Positions 25,784-33,823 are shown, numbered from the stretch's first letter. The stretch is 64,000 nt of DNA from Lachnospiraceae bacterium (GCA_023663655.1 JAMPGZ010000011.1:1-64000), one strand, 5' to 3'. Numbers and translations: made by a program. Notes: generated by a model from the sequence alone, not told the origin.

Positions 25784-26791
25784 ATGGAAAATCAAATCGA
25801 ACCGATCAGCAGCGTCGTCATCTATCAGACCAACGATGGTGAAACAGCCATTGATGTAAAGTTTCAGGATGAAACCGTATGGCTGTCGCAGACACAGATG
25901 GCAGAACTATTTCAAAAGGATAGGACTGTCATAGGACGCCACATAGGTAACATTTTCAAGGAGGGAGAATTGGAAGAATCCTTGGTTAGTGCAAAATTTG
26001 CACATGCCAAGGAATACGGTCGTAGAGAGGGATTTACGCAGCGAACAGAAACAACTCTCTACAACCTTGATGTAATCATATCAGTTGGTTATCGTGTCAA
26101 ATCAAAACGTGGAACTCAGTTCCGTATCTGGGCTAACAAAGTTTTGAAACAATATCTGCTTAAAGGCTATGCCGTCAACGAGCGCCTCGCCTCGCAGAAA
26201 TATGATGAACTGAGCCAATTGGTTAAAGTGCTTGGGCGAACCATTCAGAATCAGGAGAAACTGACAGAGGACAGCCGCTCTCTACTTGATGTGGTTGTGG
26301 ATTACACGTATGCTCTTGACACTCTCGACCGTTACGACTATCAGGAACTGACTATTGAGGAGACAACGAAAAAAGAAGAATTCCACGCCACATACGAAAA
26401 TGCTATGGAGGTTATTCGCGAACTTCATGAGAAGTTTGGCGGCAGCACGCTGTTTGGTAATGAGAAAGACGATTCTTTCAAAAGCTCTATCGGTCAGATA
26501 TATCAGACTTTCGGTGGAATTGACCTATATCCTTCAGTGGAAGAAAAAGCAGCCATGCTTCTTTACCTCGTTACGAAAAATCATTCATTCAGTGATGGTA
26601 ATAAACGCATTGCCGCTACTCTGTTCTTGTGGTTCCTCAATGGTAACGGCATTCTCTACAATGAGGATGGTGCCAAGCGCATCGCCGATAACACCCTTGT
26701 GGCACTTACCCTCATGATAGCCGAAAGCCGCACCGAGGAGAAAGACACAATGGTGAAGGTCATCGTCAACCTTATAAACAAGAACAACTGA
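25784..26791 (+). CDS. RhuM-Fic/Doc fusion protein
   Basis: A 335-residue protein. The N-terminal RhuM (virulence protein) domain covers about 10-180: VVIYQTNDGETAIDVKFQDETVWLSQTQMAELF, described in pieces VIYQ, VKFQDETVWLSQ and RTVIGRHI, plus NLDVIISVGYRV. The C-terminal Fic/Doc domain covers about 215-335 with the active-site motif HSFSDGNKRIA. The lysine after N is as in Doc-type kinases (DxNK) rather than AMPylating Fic (GNGR), and the second arginine is absent. This suggests transfer of a phosphate or nucleotide to a target protein. The ATG at 25784 is preferred to the TTG at 25778. No separate antitoxin gene is adjacent, so the RhuM half may be regulatory. Confidence 0.88.
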   Translation: MENQIEPISSVVIYQTNDGETAIDVKFQDETVWLSQTQMAELFQKDRTVIGRHIGNIFKEGELEESLVSAKFAHAKEYGRREGFTQRTETTLYNLDVIISVGYRVKSKRGTQFRIWANKVLKQYLLKGYAVNERLASQKYDELSQLVKVLGRTIQNQEKLTEDSRSLLDVVVDYTYALDTLDRYDYQELTIEETTKKEEFHATYENAMEVIRELHEKFGGSTLFGNEKDDSFKSSIGQIYQTFGGIDLYPSVEEKAAMLLYLVTKNHSFSDGNKRIAATLFLWFLNGNGILYNEDGAKRIADNTLVALTLMIAESRTEEKDTMVKVIVNLINKNN

Positions 26792-26799
26792 TTGTCTTC

Positions 26800-26832
26800 T
26801 TGCCATCCTTTTTCGCGGTGGCAATTTTTTTT
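26800..26832 (+). terminator. Terminator of RhuM-Fic gene
   Basis: TTGCCA/TGGCAA with an inner CC/GG, followed by eight T. It lies 8 bases after the stop codon. Confidence 0.85.
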
Positions 26833-26906
26833 CAGTGTCCTGGTGTAACTCGGGTATATACTACCCGACCTAACCCAATCTTGTATTGCTATATAATTGG
26901 ATATAA

Positions 26907-26936
26907 CAATGGCTGAACCGCTACGTCCAGCCATTG
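26907..26936 (-). terminator. Hairpin after the Ig-like repeat gene
   Basis: Perfect 9-bp stem CAATGGCTG/CAGCCATTG, 28 bases past the stop codon at 26964. The T-run on the minus strand is weak. Confidence 0.5.
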
Positions 26937-26963
26937 CATTTACCGCTCTATGTATATTTCATT

Positions 26964-29900
26964 TTATTTGATAATTCGCTTGATACGACCACCTTGTGAT
27001 ATGATTATGTATGTGCCCAATACAAGATTTGATTCCGAGTATACACCTTCATAAACAAGGACTCCATGGAGATTGTAGATTCTTACATATTGATTGTCGT
27101 CAATCTCAATGTCATTGATGCCAGCGCCTTCATCAACGACAACGGCGCATATGCCTGATATTCCTGAACCATCGGTAGCGGACACTTTTATTATTGCATT
27201 GCCTTTGGTATGCAACGAAATTAGCCCTTCTGAATCAACGGAGGCTACTTTCGGATTGTCGCTTGACCATGCTAATGTTGTATCAGAAGCATTTTTGGGC
27301 GTAATTGTGGCTGTCAACTGGTAGGTCTCGCCGATGTTGCCAGTGACAGTAGACGGGTCTATTGTTATGGAAGAAATCAATACCGTAGGCTCGAATACTT
27401 CAACATTACATGTCCCAGATAAATTAGAGCCATCTTGCGAAGACGCAACAATTGTTGCCGTGCCAATTCCTTTTGCGGATAATTGACCATTTGAATCTAC
27501 TATAACCACAGATGGATTTGTTGAGGACCAGTTAATATTTTTATTTGTCGCATCGACAGGCGTGATTTGTGCGTCCAAATTGAATGTTTCATCAACTGCC
27601 AATCTGACAGAGGATGGGTTGATTGAAATTTGATTGATAGGAACGAAGTTATCGTTAACCAATATTTCACAAATGGCAGATAGATTGCTACCATCTGTCG
27701 TTGATACTATAATAAGTGCGGAACCCTTTTTAATAGCAGACACGATTCCATCGGGAGATACTACAGCCACACTTGTATCTGAGCTTTCCCAATTCACGGT
27801 TTTATCAGAAGTATTATCGGGAATGACGGTTGCTTCTAATTGGAAAGATTTGTTCTCTTCCAATTCTAAAGATTCTACATTTAACGATACCCTAGTGGCT
27901 AATTGAACCACGGTGACCTTGCAAGAATTACTAACTTTAGGATTGTCAACTGAATAGGCATGTATATCAGCTGCACCTTCCTTTTTGGCATAGATACATC
28001 CTTTTTCATCAACTGTAACGACGTCGCGATTATTTGATTCCCATAAAACCGATTTGTTATCTGCATTGTCAGGTAAAATAGTTGCGTTTAGGCTAAAATA
28101 ATCTCCAATACATAGTTTTGTATTATTTTCAGAAATTAAAATTTCCTCTACTGGTTGCATCACGCGAATATTGCATTTTGCAATTATGTGACCACAAGAT
28201 GCTTCAATAATCGCATTACCCGGAGATATAGGATAAACCAGTCCTGTATCGGTTACTTTCGCAACTGTTTCATCACTACTATGCCATTGTATATTTGACA
28301 CATCGGCTTCTATTGGAAGTGCATGCCAATTAAGCTGATATGGCTCAGTTATCTTTAATTTTAAATTATTTTCTTCTATAGCAATTTGTTGAAGTTTAGG
28401 TTTTTTTACTCTGACTTCACACAAGGCGGGCAGTCCAGTTTGTCCGCTAACACGTAGATGTGCTTCTCCCTCAGAAAGGGCTGTAATGTAAGCCCAGGTT
28501 TTATCCCCATCGGCACCTGCATTAACTTCTACTACTTCAGGATTATCATTTGACCATTCTATATTAGAGACCGTAGCATTTGATGGTAATACAAATGGGC
28601 ATATAAGTTCTGTTTCTCCCAATGTCAATGTAACTATGTCCCAATTAAAATATAAGCGTTGTATATCGGTAGGTTTTACTATAATTTTACAAGAATCAGA
28701 CAAGTTCGAACTGGGAGAATATGCAATTACTGTTGCTTCCCCTACTTTTAAAGCAGAGATACAACCATCTTGTGAAATCTCAATTATTCCGTCATTATCT
28801 TTTGTAGACCATTCTATGTCTTTGTAGGTAGCATTGTGAGGTAATATACTAACATTTAGAAGTTTGCTCTCTCCTTTTTCCATATACACAAATTTATTTG
28901 TAAATGTCACACTTTCCACCTTTTGGGGTGCTACACTCACAATGAGACTTTTTTCCAAACCCGATAATGTTTTTGCTGTAATCTTTGTTTCTCCTGGTGC
29001 GAAAGCATGCACAATTCTGACAGAATCTATTATCGCTATTTCGATATTTTCATTTCTCCATTTTATTGTGTCGTTTGAATCCTCAGGATATAATTTTGTT
29101 AGCAACTTCAGAGAATCTCCGGCTATTATAGAAATTGTTGATAATGGTGCATTTGTTTCTGCTTCAAAAATTTCAATATCTGATGCAGGTTTTACAACAG
29201 TTAGCTCAAATTTATCAATATCTCCATTCCAATGGGTCGCCGATATAACAACGGTGCCTTTTTTTATTCCTTTAAGACATCCGTTTTCATCCACTGTTGC
29301 AACTGATGTATCTGATGATTCAAAGCTAAAAAATTGATTTGATATAGGTCTAAAGTTTCTATTGCCTATATATTCCATCATTGCCAATGTGACACTCTGA
29401 TTTTCCATTATAATCTTGGGAGTATCGTAATCAAAGCAAAATATTATATAAGCATCTGATTCAGCTAATATTTTTTTGAAATTTTTCCAGCCTGTTGAGT
29501 TCTGATAATTAGCTTTTGATCCATCTGGAACCCATAGCGTGGCGGTTTCATACGCTTCTTGACTAAATGTATTATTATAGGCAGATGGTGCAGAAGGATT
29601 CTTACATACAATCTTAGCCCCCTTCATATCTGAAAAAGCTCCGCTTCCAATAGAAGAAATGGATTTTTCAATATTTAATGTAGCTATTTTACTGCAACCC
29701 TTAAATGCATTAGCGTGTATCTTAGTAGAACCTCGGGTAATGGTATTATCATGCCCTACCGTAACGTATTTTACCCCAGACGAATGAAAACCTATAATAT
29801 CAGTGATTGTCTTACCGGTTGCAAATAGATAATCACAACAATCTCCATATGATGTTGATGCATCCAATGCATCAACGGTATACCATAATCCATTGACAGA

Positions 29901-30107
29901 AAAATCTCCGCCATTACAGTACCACGTTTCCCCATATCTAGAGATTTCTCTACCCGTTTCGGTTGCCTTACCACCCATCGTTACACCGGAAGAAGACGAA
30001 TTTCGTAGTGTGTAATTATAACCATTTCTAGTATAGGCGTAACTTTGGAAACTGATAGTGACTACCGCTGTAATCACAGTAATCAAAGCAAATAATAGTT
30101 TTTTCAT
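26964..30107 (-). CDS. Secreted Ig-like (BIG2) repeat protein with LRR-type N-terminus
   Basis: A 1047-residue protein with a signal peptide (first 24 residues). A BspA-like leucine-rich region lies at about 110-215 (IHANAFKGCSKIATLNIEKSISSIGSGAF, seen as two short repeats). About nine bacterial Ig-like group 2 domains follow from about 230 to 985, recognisable by repeated SSDTSVA/VD-x-G-x-I-x-A-x-x-x-G and TATITP motifs. The C-terminal 60 residues resemble a type A sorting tail (GTYIIIS, KRIIK). It is probably a surface adhesin or binding protein. It looks A+T-richer than the flanking core genes, in keeping with transfer. Confidence 0.85.
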   Translation of the reverse strand: MKKLLFALITVITAVVTISFQSYAYTRNGYNYTLRNSSSSGVTMGGKATETGREISRYGETWYCNGGDFSVNGLWYTVDALDASTSYGDCCDYLFATGKTITDIIGFHSSGVKYVTVGHDNTITRGSTKIHANAFKGCSKIATLNIEKSISSIGSGAFSDMKGAKIVCKNPSAPSAYNNTFSQEAYETATLWVPDGSKANYQNSTGWKNFKKILAESDAYIIFCFDYDTPKIIMENQSVTLAMMEYIGNRNFRPISNQFFSFESSDTSVATVDENGCLKGIKKGTVVISATHWNGDIDKFELTVVKPASDIEIFEAETNAPLSTISIIAGDSLKLLTKLYPEDSNDTIKWRNENIEIAIIDSVRIVHAFAPGETKITAKTLSGLEKSLIVSVAPQKVESVTFTNKFVYMEKGESKLLNVSILPHNATYKDIEWSTKDNDGIIEISQDGCISALKVGEATVIAYSPSSNLSDSCKIIVKPTDIQRLYFNWDIVTLTLGETELICPFVLPSNATVSNIEWSNDNPEVVEVNAGADGDKTWAYITALSEGEAHLRVSGQTGLPALCEVRVKKPKLQQIAIEENNLKLKITEPYQLNWHALPIEADVSNIQWHSSDETVAKVTDTGLVYPISPGNAIIEASCGHIIAKCNIRVMQPVEEILISENNTKLCIGDYFSLNATILPDNADNKSVLWESNNRDVVTVDEKGCIYAKKEGAADIHAYSVDNPKVSNSCKVTVVQLATRVSLNVESLELEENKSFQLEATVIPDNTSDKTVNWESSDTSVAVVSPDGIVSAIKKGSALIIVSTTDGSNLSAICEILVNDNFVPINQISINPSSVRLAVDETFNLDAQITPVDATNKNINWSSTNPSVVIVDSNGQLSAKGIGTATIVASSQDGSNLSGTCNVEVFEPTVLISSITIDPSTVTGNIGETYQLTATITPKNASDTTLAWSSDNPKVASVDSEGLISLHTKGNAIIKVSATDGSGISGICAVVVDEGAGINDIEIDDNQYVRIYNLHGVLVYEGVYSESNLVLGTYIIISQGGRIKRIIK

Positions 30108-30236
30108 ATTTCAAATTTTATCAATAATCGAAGCTTGGTCTTAAAAAACAATTATTTAAAATACGGGTTAAACATTGTACATAATCGGATAATACACTAT
30201 GCATAGTATGATTAGGTGCAACATATGATTGGGAAG

Positions 30237-30671
30237 TCATTTATTCGTATATATTGTTTTGATTAGCTTTTCAAGTTCATATATTTTCTTATATAAATCA
30301 CTTTTCTCTTTCACTAGCCAATCTTTCAAAACTTCCAAATGTTTGGTTTCCTCATAAACCCATTGTTCATGAAGAAGACTGGAATGTCCCGTTGCATCAT
30401 TCCGTAAGATATTTGATATTCCACCAAGAAGAAGTATTGTTAAATTTAACAATCGTTTTGGTGGGATATCTTCTCCTCTAGCCCATTTTGAATCTGCTGA
30501 TGTTTTGCGAAAAACTTTTAACGAAATAGTTTCGTTATCAAATTGAGACAATCCCAATGAAAGATATTTAACATCATCACTCTCTTCGGGATCTGTGTTC
30601 TCACAAGCCAAAATAGGCTTATGCTGCAATGTGTGAGGGATGTCCTTTATAGGATAAATTCCATTATTCAT
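30237..30671 (-). CDS. Unknown 144-residue protein behind structured RNA
   Basis: I do not recognise the family with confidence; the pattern KPILACENTD, LSLGLSQFDN, SLKVFRK, SKWARGEDIPPKRLLNLTILL may be an uncharacterised DUF. No signal peptide or membrane segment is visible, and the C-terminus is a charged helix (LKDWLVKEKSDLYKKIYELEKL). The start at 30671 lies 57 bases after the end of the structured RNA at 30729-31048, with no promoter box in between, so the gene is probably read from the RNA's promoter. It is A+T-rich, like the Ig-like repeat gene that follows on the same strand. Confidence 0.6.
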   Translation of the reverse strand: MNNGIYPIKDIPHTLQHKPILACENTDPEESDDVKYLSLGLSQFDNETISLKVFRKTSADSKWARGEDIPPKRLLNLTILLLGGISNILRNDATGHSSLLHEQWVYEETKHLEVLKDWLVKEKSDLYKKIYELEKLIKTIYTNK

Positions 30672-30728
30672 ATTATGATCGTCGGCCGCGGTCTTCCCCT
30701 CGTTGGCGACTGATTGGGTTATACGAGA

Positions 30729-31048
30729 AAGCGTAGGAATCTGTATCTGTCACCGTCCTACTCTCCGAGGCTTCTCGCATTGCCCTATTGATGTCAGACG
30801 GCAACGCAGAAGCCCACGCTTGTATATGTAACAATAGCGTCCGGCTGTACCTTTCCCAAGGCGCTTTGCCGAATGCATGATATTACATATCCACGGGCAT
30901 CTACCGTTGCTCAGTCCTTGACATCAATATGAATTTTGCGAGAATTCCGAAGAGTCAAGAATCAGCGCGGATAAACGCTTTCTATTATGTTCACTGCATC
31001 CCGCCTCGCTTTACCCCAAACCGGGCCTCTGCGATGCGGTCTACGCTT
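30729..31048 (-). ncRNA. Large structured RNA, identity unknown
   Basis: About 320 nt on the minus strand, starting at the predicted transcription start of a consensus promoter. Its ends pair (8 bp: 31048-31041 with 30736-30729). Internal helices: 31037-31033/31000-30996 (5 bp); 30959-30954/30922-30917 (6 bp) closing a hairpin 30947-30943/30935-30931; 30890-30883/30831-30824 (8 bp) enclosing a CCTT-GGGA-AAGG GNRA hairpin (30861-30850); and a 15-bp helix 30814-30800/30784-30769 with one bulge. The loop of that last helix (30795-30786) is complementary over 10 bases to 30929-30920, a pseudoknot. RNase P, tmRNA and SRP signatures were not found. The stretch 30672-31292 has no other gene. Confidence 0.65.
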
Positions 31049-31049
31049 G

Positions 31050-31080
31050 CAAAAATAGCAACAAATTTTCAAAATTACAA
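31050..31080 (-). promoter_or_regulatory. Promoter of the structured RNA
   Basis: Minus strand TTG (31080-31078), 20 bases, TATTTTTG (31057-31050). The predicted start (about 31047) coincides with the 5' strand of the closing helix. Confidence 0.7.
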
Positions 31081-31086
31081 TATTTA

Positions 31087-31118
31087 GCTCAAAATGTGAA
31101 TGTTAAAAAACCGCAGAG
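31087..31118. repeat. 32-bp direct repeat, left copy
   Basis: Begins GCTCAAAATGTGAATG. It matches 31960-31991 at 30 of 32 positions (first 23 identical). The two copies bracket the MntA/HepT module. Confidence 0.85.
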
Positions 31119-31292
31119 GGAGGTAAGTGCCGTTAGGCATGAGTGAGCATATATTCCGGCGATGGTGAAACAAATCGGGAGCATGATGATGCCGGTTAAA
31201 CGGTTTCACGGCTCATTTTCAAACGATTTTCAGGCTTAGAGTGTTTCTTTATCAGGAATATTCCCTATATTCGCACTTAGAAACAATGTCTT

Positions 31293-31598
31293 ATGAAATT
31301 GATCGAACTCAACCTGCAATGCATTATTGATCTTTGCCGTCGGCATAAGGTCAAATCGCTCGCTGTCTTTGGCTCTATTCTGACGGATAGATTTAACGAC
31401 CAAAGCGATGTGGATCTGCTTGTGGATTTTGAGCCTACAGATCCTGATAAATTTGATTACGTCACTAATTTCTTTGACTTACAGGATTCTTTAGAATCAC
31501 TTCTGAAAAGAAAAGTTGATCTGGTAGTTGGCAGCAGTTTGAGAAACAAATACTTTATTAATAACGTGAACCGGACAAAGCAAGTGATATATGGATGA
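31293..31598 (+). CDS. mntA: MntA-type nucleotidyltransferase antitoxin
   Basis: A 101-residue minimal nucleotidyltransferase. The motif GS-x10-D-x-D is exact (GSILTDRFNDQSDVD), with a further acidic residue in VDLVVG. In the MntA/HepT system the antitoxin attaches AMP units to the HEPN toxin's active-site tyrosine and blocks it. It overlaps hepT by 8 bases. The start is the first ATG after the upstream repeat and precedes the conserved region by the usual distance. Confidence 0.88.
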   Translation: MKLIELNLQCIIDLCRRHKVKSLAVFGSILTDRFNDQSDVDLLVDFEPTDPDKFDYVTNFFDLQDSLESLLKRKVDLVVGSSLRNKYFINNVNRTKQVIYG

Positions 31599-31941
31599 GA
31601 GCATTCTTAAATATCTTGAAGATGTGCGGATGGCGTGTGATGACGTTGAGCAGTTCTTTGTCGATTATCCCAATCGCTTTGACGTGTTTACCAATGACCG
31701 CCTGATGATTCGTGCCGTTGAGCACTCGGTGGAGATAATGGGTGAAGCTATAAACCGAAAACTGAAAAGGTATCCTGGTTTCAGCCTTCCAAATGCAAGG
31801 GCGATAGTGCAAACTCGCAATAGAGTTATTCACTCATACGAAAAAGTAGAGAGTGAATTTCTGTGGGGATTGGTGAAGCGCCACATTCCCGAACTTAAAA
31901 AAGACGTTGAACACATTCTTGCCGAATATGAGAAGCAATAG
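31591..31941 (+). CDS. hepT: HepT-type HEPN ribonuclease toxin
   Basis: A 116-residue HEPN (DUF86) protein. The RX4HXY catalytic motif is present as RNRVIHSY near residue 80, with VFTNDRLMIRAVEHSVEIMGEA upstream typical of the family. HepT is a ribonuclease (reported to cut tRNA in one system) that MntA inactivates by AMPylating the motif's tyrosine. The order antitoxin-toxin and the 8-base overlap fit the MntA/HepT family. The whole module lies between 32-bp direct repeats. Confidence 0.9.
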   Translation: MDESILKYLEDVRMACDDVEQFFVDYPNRFDVFTNDRLMIRAVEHSVEIMGEAINRKLKRYPGFSLPNARAIVQTRNRVIHSYEKVESEFLWGLVKRHIPELKKDVEHILAEYEKQ

Positions 31942-31959
31942 TACAATCGGTAGAAGCCG

Positions 31960-31991
31960 GCTCAAAATGTGAATGTTAAAAAGCCGCTGAG
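31960..31991. repeat. 32-bp direct repeat, right copy
   Basis: Partner of 31087-31118. In this copy CGGCT (31958-31962) and AGCCG (31982-31986) can pair, so it may also act as a hairpin after hepT. Confidence 0.85.
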
Positions 31992-32000
31992 AACGGTTGA

Positions 32001-32024
32001 CACACGATGCCCGGGCATCGTGTG
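32001..32024. other. Perfect 24-bp palindrome
   Basis: CACACGATGCCC followed at once by its exact reverse complement. It lies between the convergent ends of hepT and the GT39 gene, 9 bases after the right 32-bp repeat. With no loop and no T-run it is not a standard terminator; it could be a recombinase or regulator site, or a cruciform-forming terminator. Confidence 0.75.
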
Positions 32025-32041
32025 CCAAATAATGCCTAATG

Positions 32042-33736
32042 TTATTTCTTGGGGGTGAACTTGAGTAGGAGCACTTGGCGGCGCAGGTCGCAACTGCGGG
32101 TGCGGAAATGCTTCAGTAGGTAGAAGTCGTATTTTGAGGCATTTTCGGGCAGGTATGTTTTGCCGTCGTCCACGGTGATGATCATGTAGCCGGAGTCGCC
32201 CTCAGGTGCGGTGGCGATGCTCTTTAGGCGGTCGTCAAGGTAGTAGTTCACGCCGTAGAAGCGGGTGTTGTAGTCCGCGGTGTAGGCATAGAGGTTTCCT
32301 TCGGGTTGCAGTTCGGTGAGAGCGGCCGCTATGCGTTTGTCGCTCTTGGTGTTGAGCACTGTCGGCTGGTAGACTCCGGCAAAAGCCCAGTAGAGTGTGA
32401 CAGTCACGGCAATGCACCATCCGAGAGCGCTGTAGCCCGACATACGGCGAAGTTTTATGAAAAATATAATCGCCAATACAACCGGTATTTCGGCTATTAT
32501 CCACTTGATAAAAGAGAAATGCTGTGATAGCGCAGTGACGTAAAGCGCGTTTTCAAGTGCGTGTTTTCCGGAGAGGCGACTATAGGGGAAATCTCCGCAT
32601 TGCAGGAACAGGAACACCCCGAAAAGCAGTATCGCCGCCACGCATATTACGGATGAATATACCTTGACCACGCGTTTTGACACATTGGCAAGATACTGGA
32701 TGTAGCCGGCGATGAAAAATGCCGTGAACGGATACATGGGCAGCAGATACACGCTGCGCTTACTTGCCGGAATGCAATAAAACAGGAAGATAGCCAAGGC
32801 AGCGACAATCGACAGCATGGTCACAGGCTCAAGCCGGAGGAACGACTTGATGAAGCCGTCGGCAGGCTTGTGAAACCGGTAGTGACGGAACACCACCGCC
32901 AGTGAAAACAATAGCAGCAATGTGTAGGGGAGGAATCCCGCTACGAGTGTCATCACATTGTAGTGCCACGGATTGACGTGCGATTCATAGCTCATGTTGC
33001 CGGTCATGCGTCCCACGTTTTCCTCCATCATGAGTTCGCGGAATTGTTCTCCGCCCTGTTGGAATGCGGCGGCATACCATGCCGCCGGTATCAGGCACGA
33101 GACGATGCCCCACAATGTGAGCAGCCCGAGAACTTTCCAGAAGCGTTCACCACGCAACAGCATGAACAGCCCCATCACGCCACACGGCAGAGCCACGCCC
33201 ACCGGACCTTTGGTGAGAAATGCTCCGGTCATCATGAGTATCGCCACTAAGGGTATTCCTTTCAATCCACGTTCCCAATAGGCATACAAGGAGTAGATGG
33301 CTCCCACAGTGAACAGGGTGAGCAGCATATCCACGCGGCAGGCAAATCCCGCACGATACACCTCAAATGAAGTGAGCAGCAGGAAAGCCGTCAACAGTGC
33401 TCTTCCTTTGCCGGCACGTTTCACATAGAACATGAAAGTCCACATCACCAGTGCTATCAACGCGATTGCCGACGGGAGGCGCGACGTGTATTCAGTCACG
33501 TGTCCCCACGGAAGCGACACCGCTGCTATGCACCAAGCCATGAACGGCGGCTTGTAGGGAATCATGTCGCCGTTGCTTATCGGTAGGATCCAGTTGCCTG
33601 ATTGCAGCATTGAGACAGCTACGATAGCCTCGCGTGGTTCACCTTTGGAGTAAAAAAGCGCTTCGCCCAAAAATGGCAGCAGGGTGAGCGAGGAGATGAT
33701 CAGTAGCAGAAGAAAAGCATATTTGGTTTTCATCAT
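32042..33736 (-). CDS. ArnT/PMT-like glycosyltransferase (GT39/GT83 type)
   Basis: A 564-residue integral membrane protein with about 12 hydrophobic segments. The first periplasmic loop has GEPREAIVAVSMLQSGNWILP and PYKPPF, the metal/lipid-donor region of ArnT and PMT family transferases that move a sugar from a polyprenyl phosphate to lipid A or protein. The substrate is not predictable. The start is set at the MMKTK pair (33736) because a consensus promoter ends 27 bases upstream; the longer frame to 33826 would include that promoter. Divergent from the GH106 gene. Confidence 0.85.
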   Translation of the reverse strand: MMKTKYAFLLLLIISSLTLLPFLGEALFYSKGEPREAIVAVSMLQSGNWILPISNGDMIPYKPPFMAWCIAAVSLPWGHVTEYTSRLPSAIALIALVMWTFMFYVKRAGKGRALLTAFLLLTSFEVYRAGFACRVDMLLTLFTVGAIYSLYAYWERGLKGIPLVAILMMTGAFLTKGPVGVALPCGVMGLFMLLRGERFWKVLGLLTLWGIVSCLIPAAWYAAAFQQGGEQFRELMMEENVGRMTGNMSYESHVNPWHYNVMTLVAGFLPYTLLLLFSLAVVFRHYRFHKPADGFIKSFLRLEPVTMLSIVAALAIFLFYCIPASKRSVYLLPMYPFTAFFIAGYIQYLANVSKRVVKVYSSVICVAAILLFGVFLFLQCGDFPYSRLSGKHALENALYVTALSQHFSFIKWIIAEIPVVLAIIFFIKLRRMSGYSALGWCIAVTVTLYWAFAGVYQPTVLNTKSDKRIAAALTELQPEGNLYAYTADYNTRFYGVNYYLDDRLKSIATAPEGDSGYMIITVDDGKTYLPENASKYDFYLLKHFRTRSCDLRRQVLLLKFTPKK

Positions 33737-33762
33737 GGAGTGGATTTCGTTATTGTAATCTG

Positions 33763-33794
33763 CAAAATTAAGCGATTTACCGGCGTTGCCACAA
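33763..33794 (-). promoter_or_regulatory. GT39 gene promoter
   Basis: Minus strand TTG (33794-33792), 21 bases, TAATTTTG (33770-33763). Confidence 0.7.
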
Positions 33795-33815
33795 CGATAA
33801 GTCAAGTTTTTTGCG

Positions 33816-33823
33816 TAAGTTTG
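33816..33823 (+). promoter_or_regulatory. GH106 gene promoter box
   Basis: TAAGTTTG on the plus strand, 43 bases before the GTG start. No TTG at the right distance was found. Confidence 0.55.

Noticed and set aside
30196-30207. 12-bp palindrome ACTATGCATAGT between the Ig-like gene and the unknown gene
   Set aside because: Short, A+T-rich and without a promoter in register; chance is likely.
30690-30840. Open minus-strand frame of about 50 codons through the 3' part of the structured RNA
   Set aside because: It has no start codon in a sensible place, and the same bases form a 15-bp helix and pseudoknot.
30729-31048. RNase P RNA, tmRNA or SRP RNA as identity of the structured RNA
   Set aside because: The conserved GAGGAAAGTC/ACAGAA pairs of RNase P, the tRNA-like ends of tmRNA and the SRP Alu/S-domain motifs are not present.
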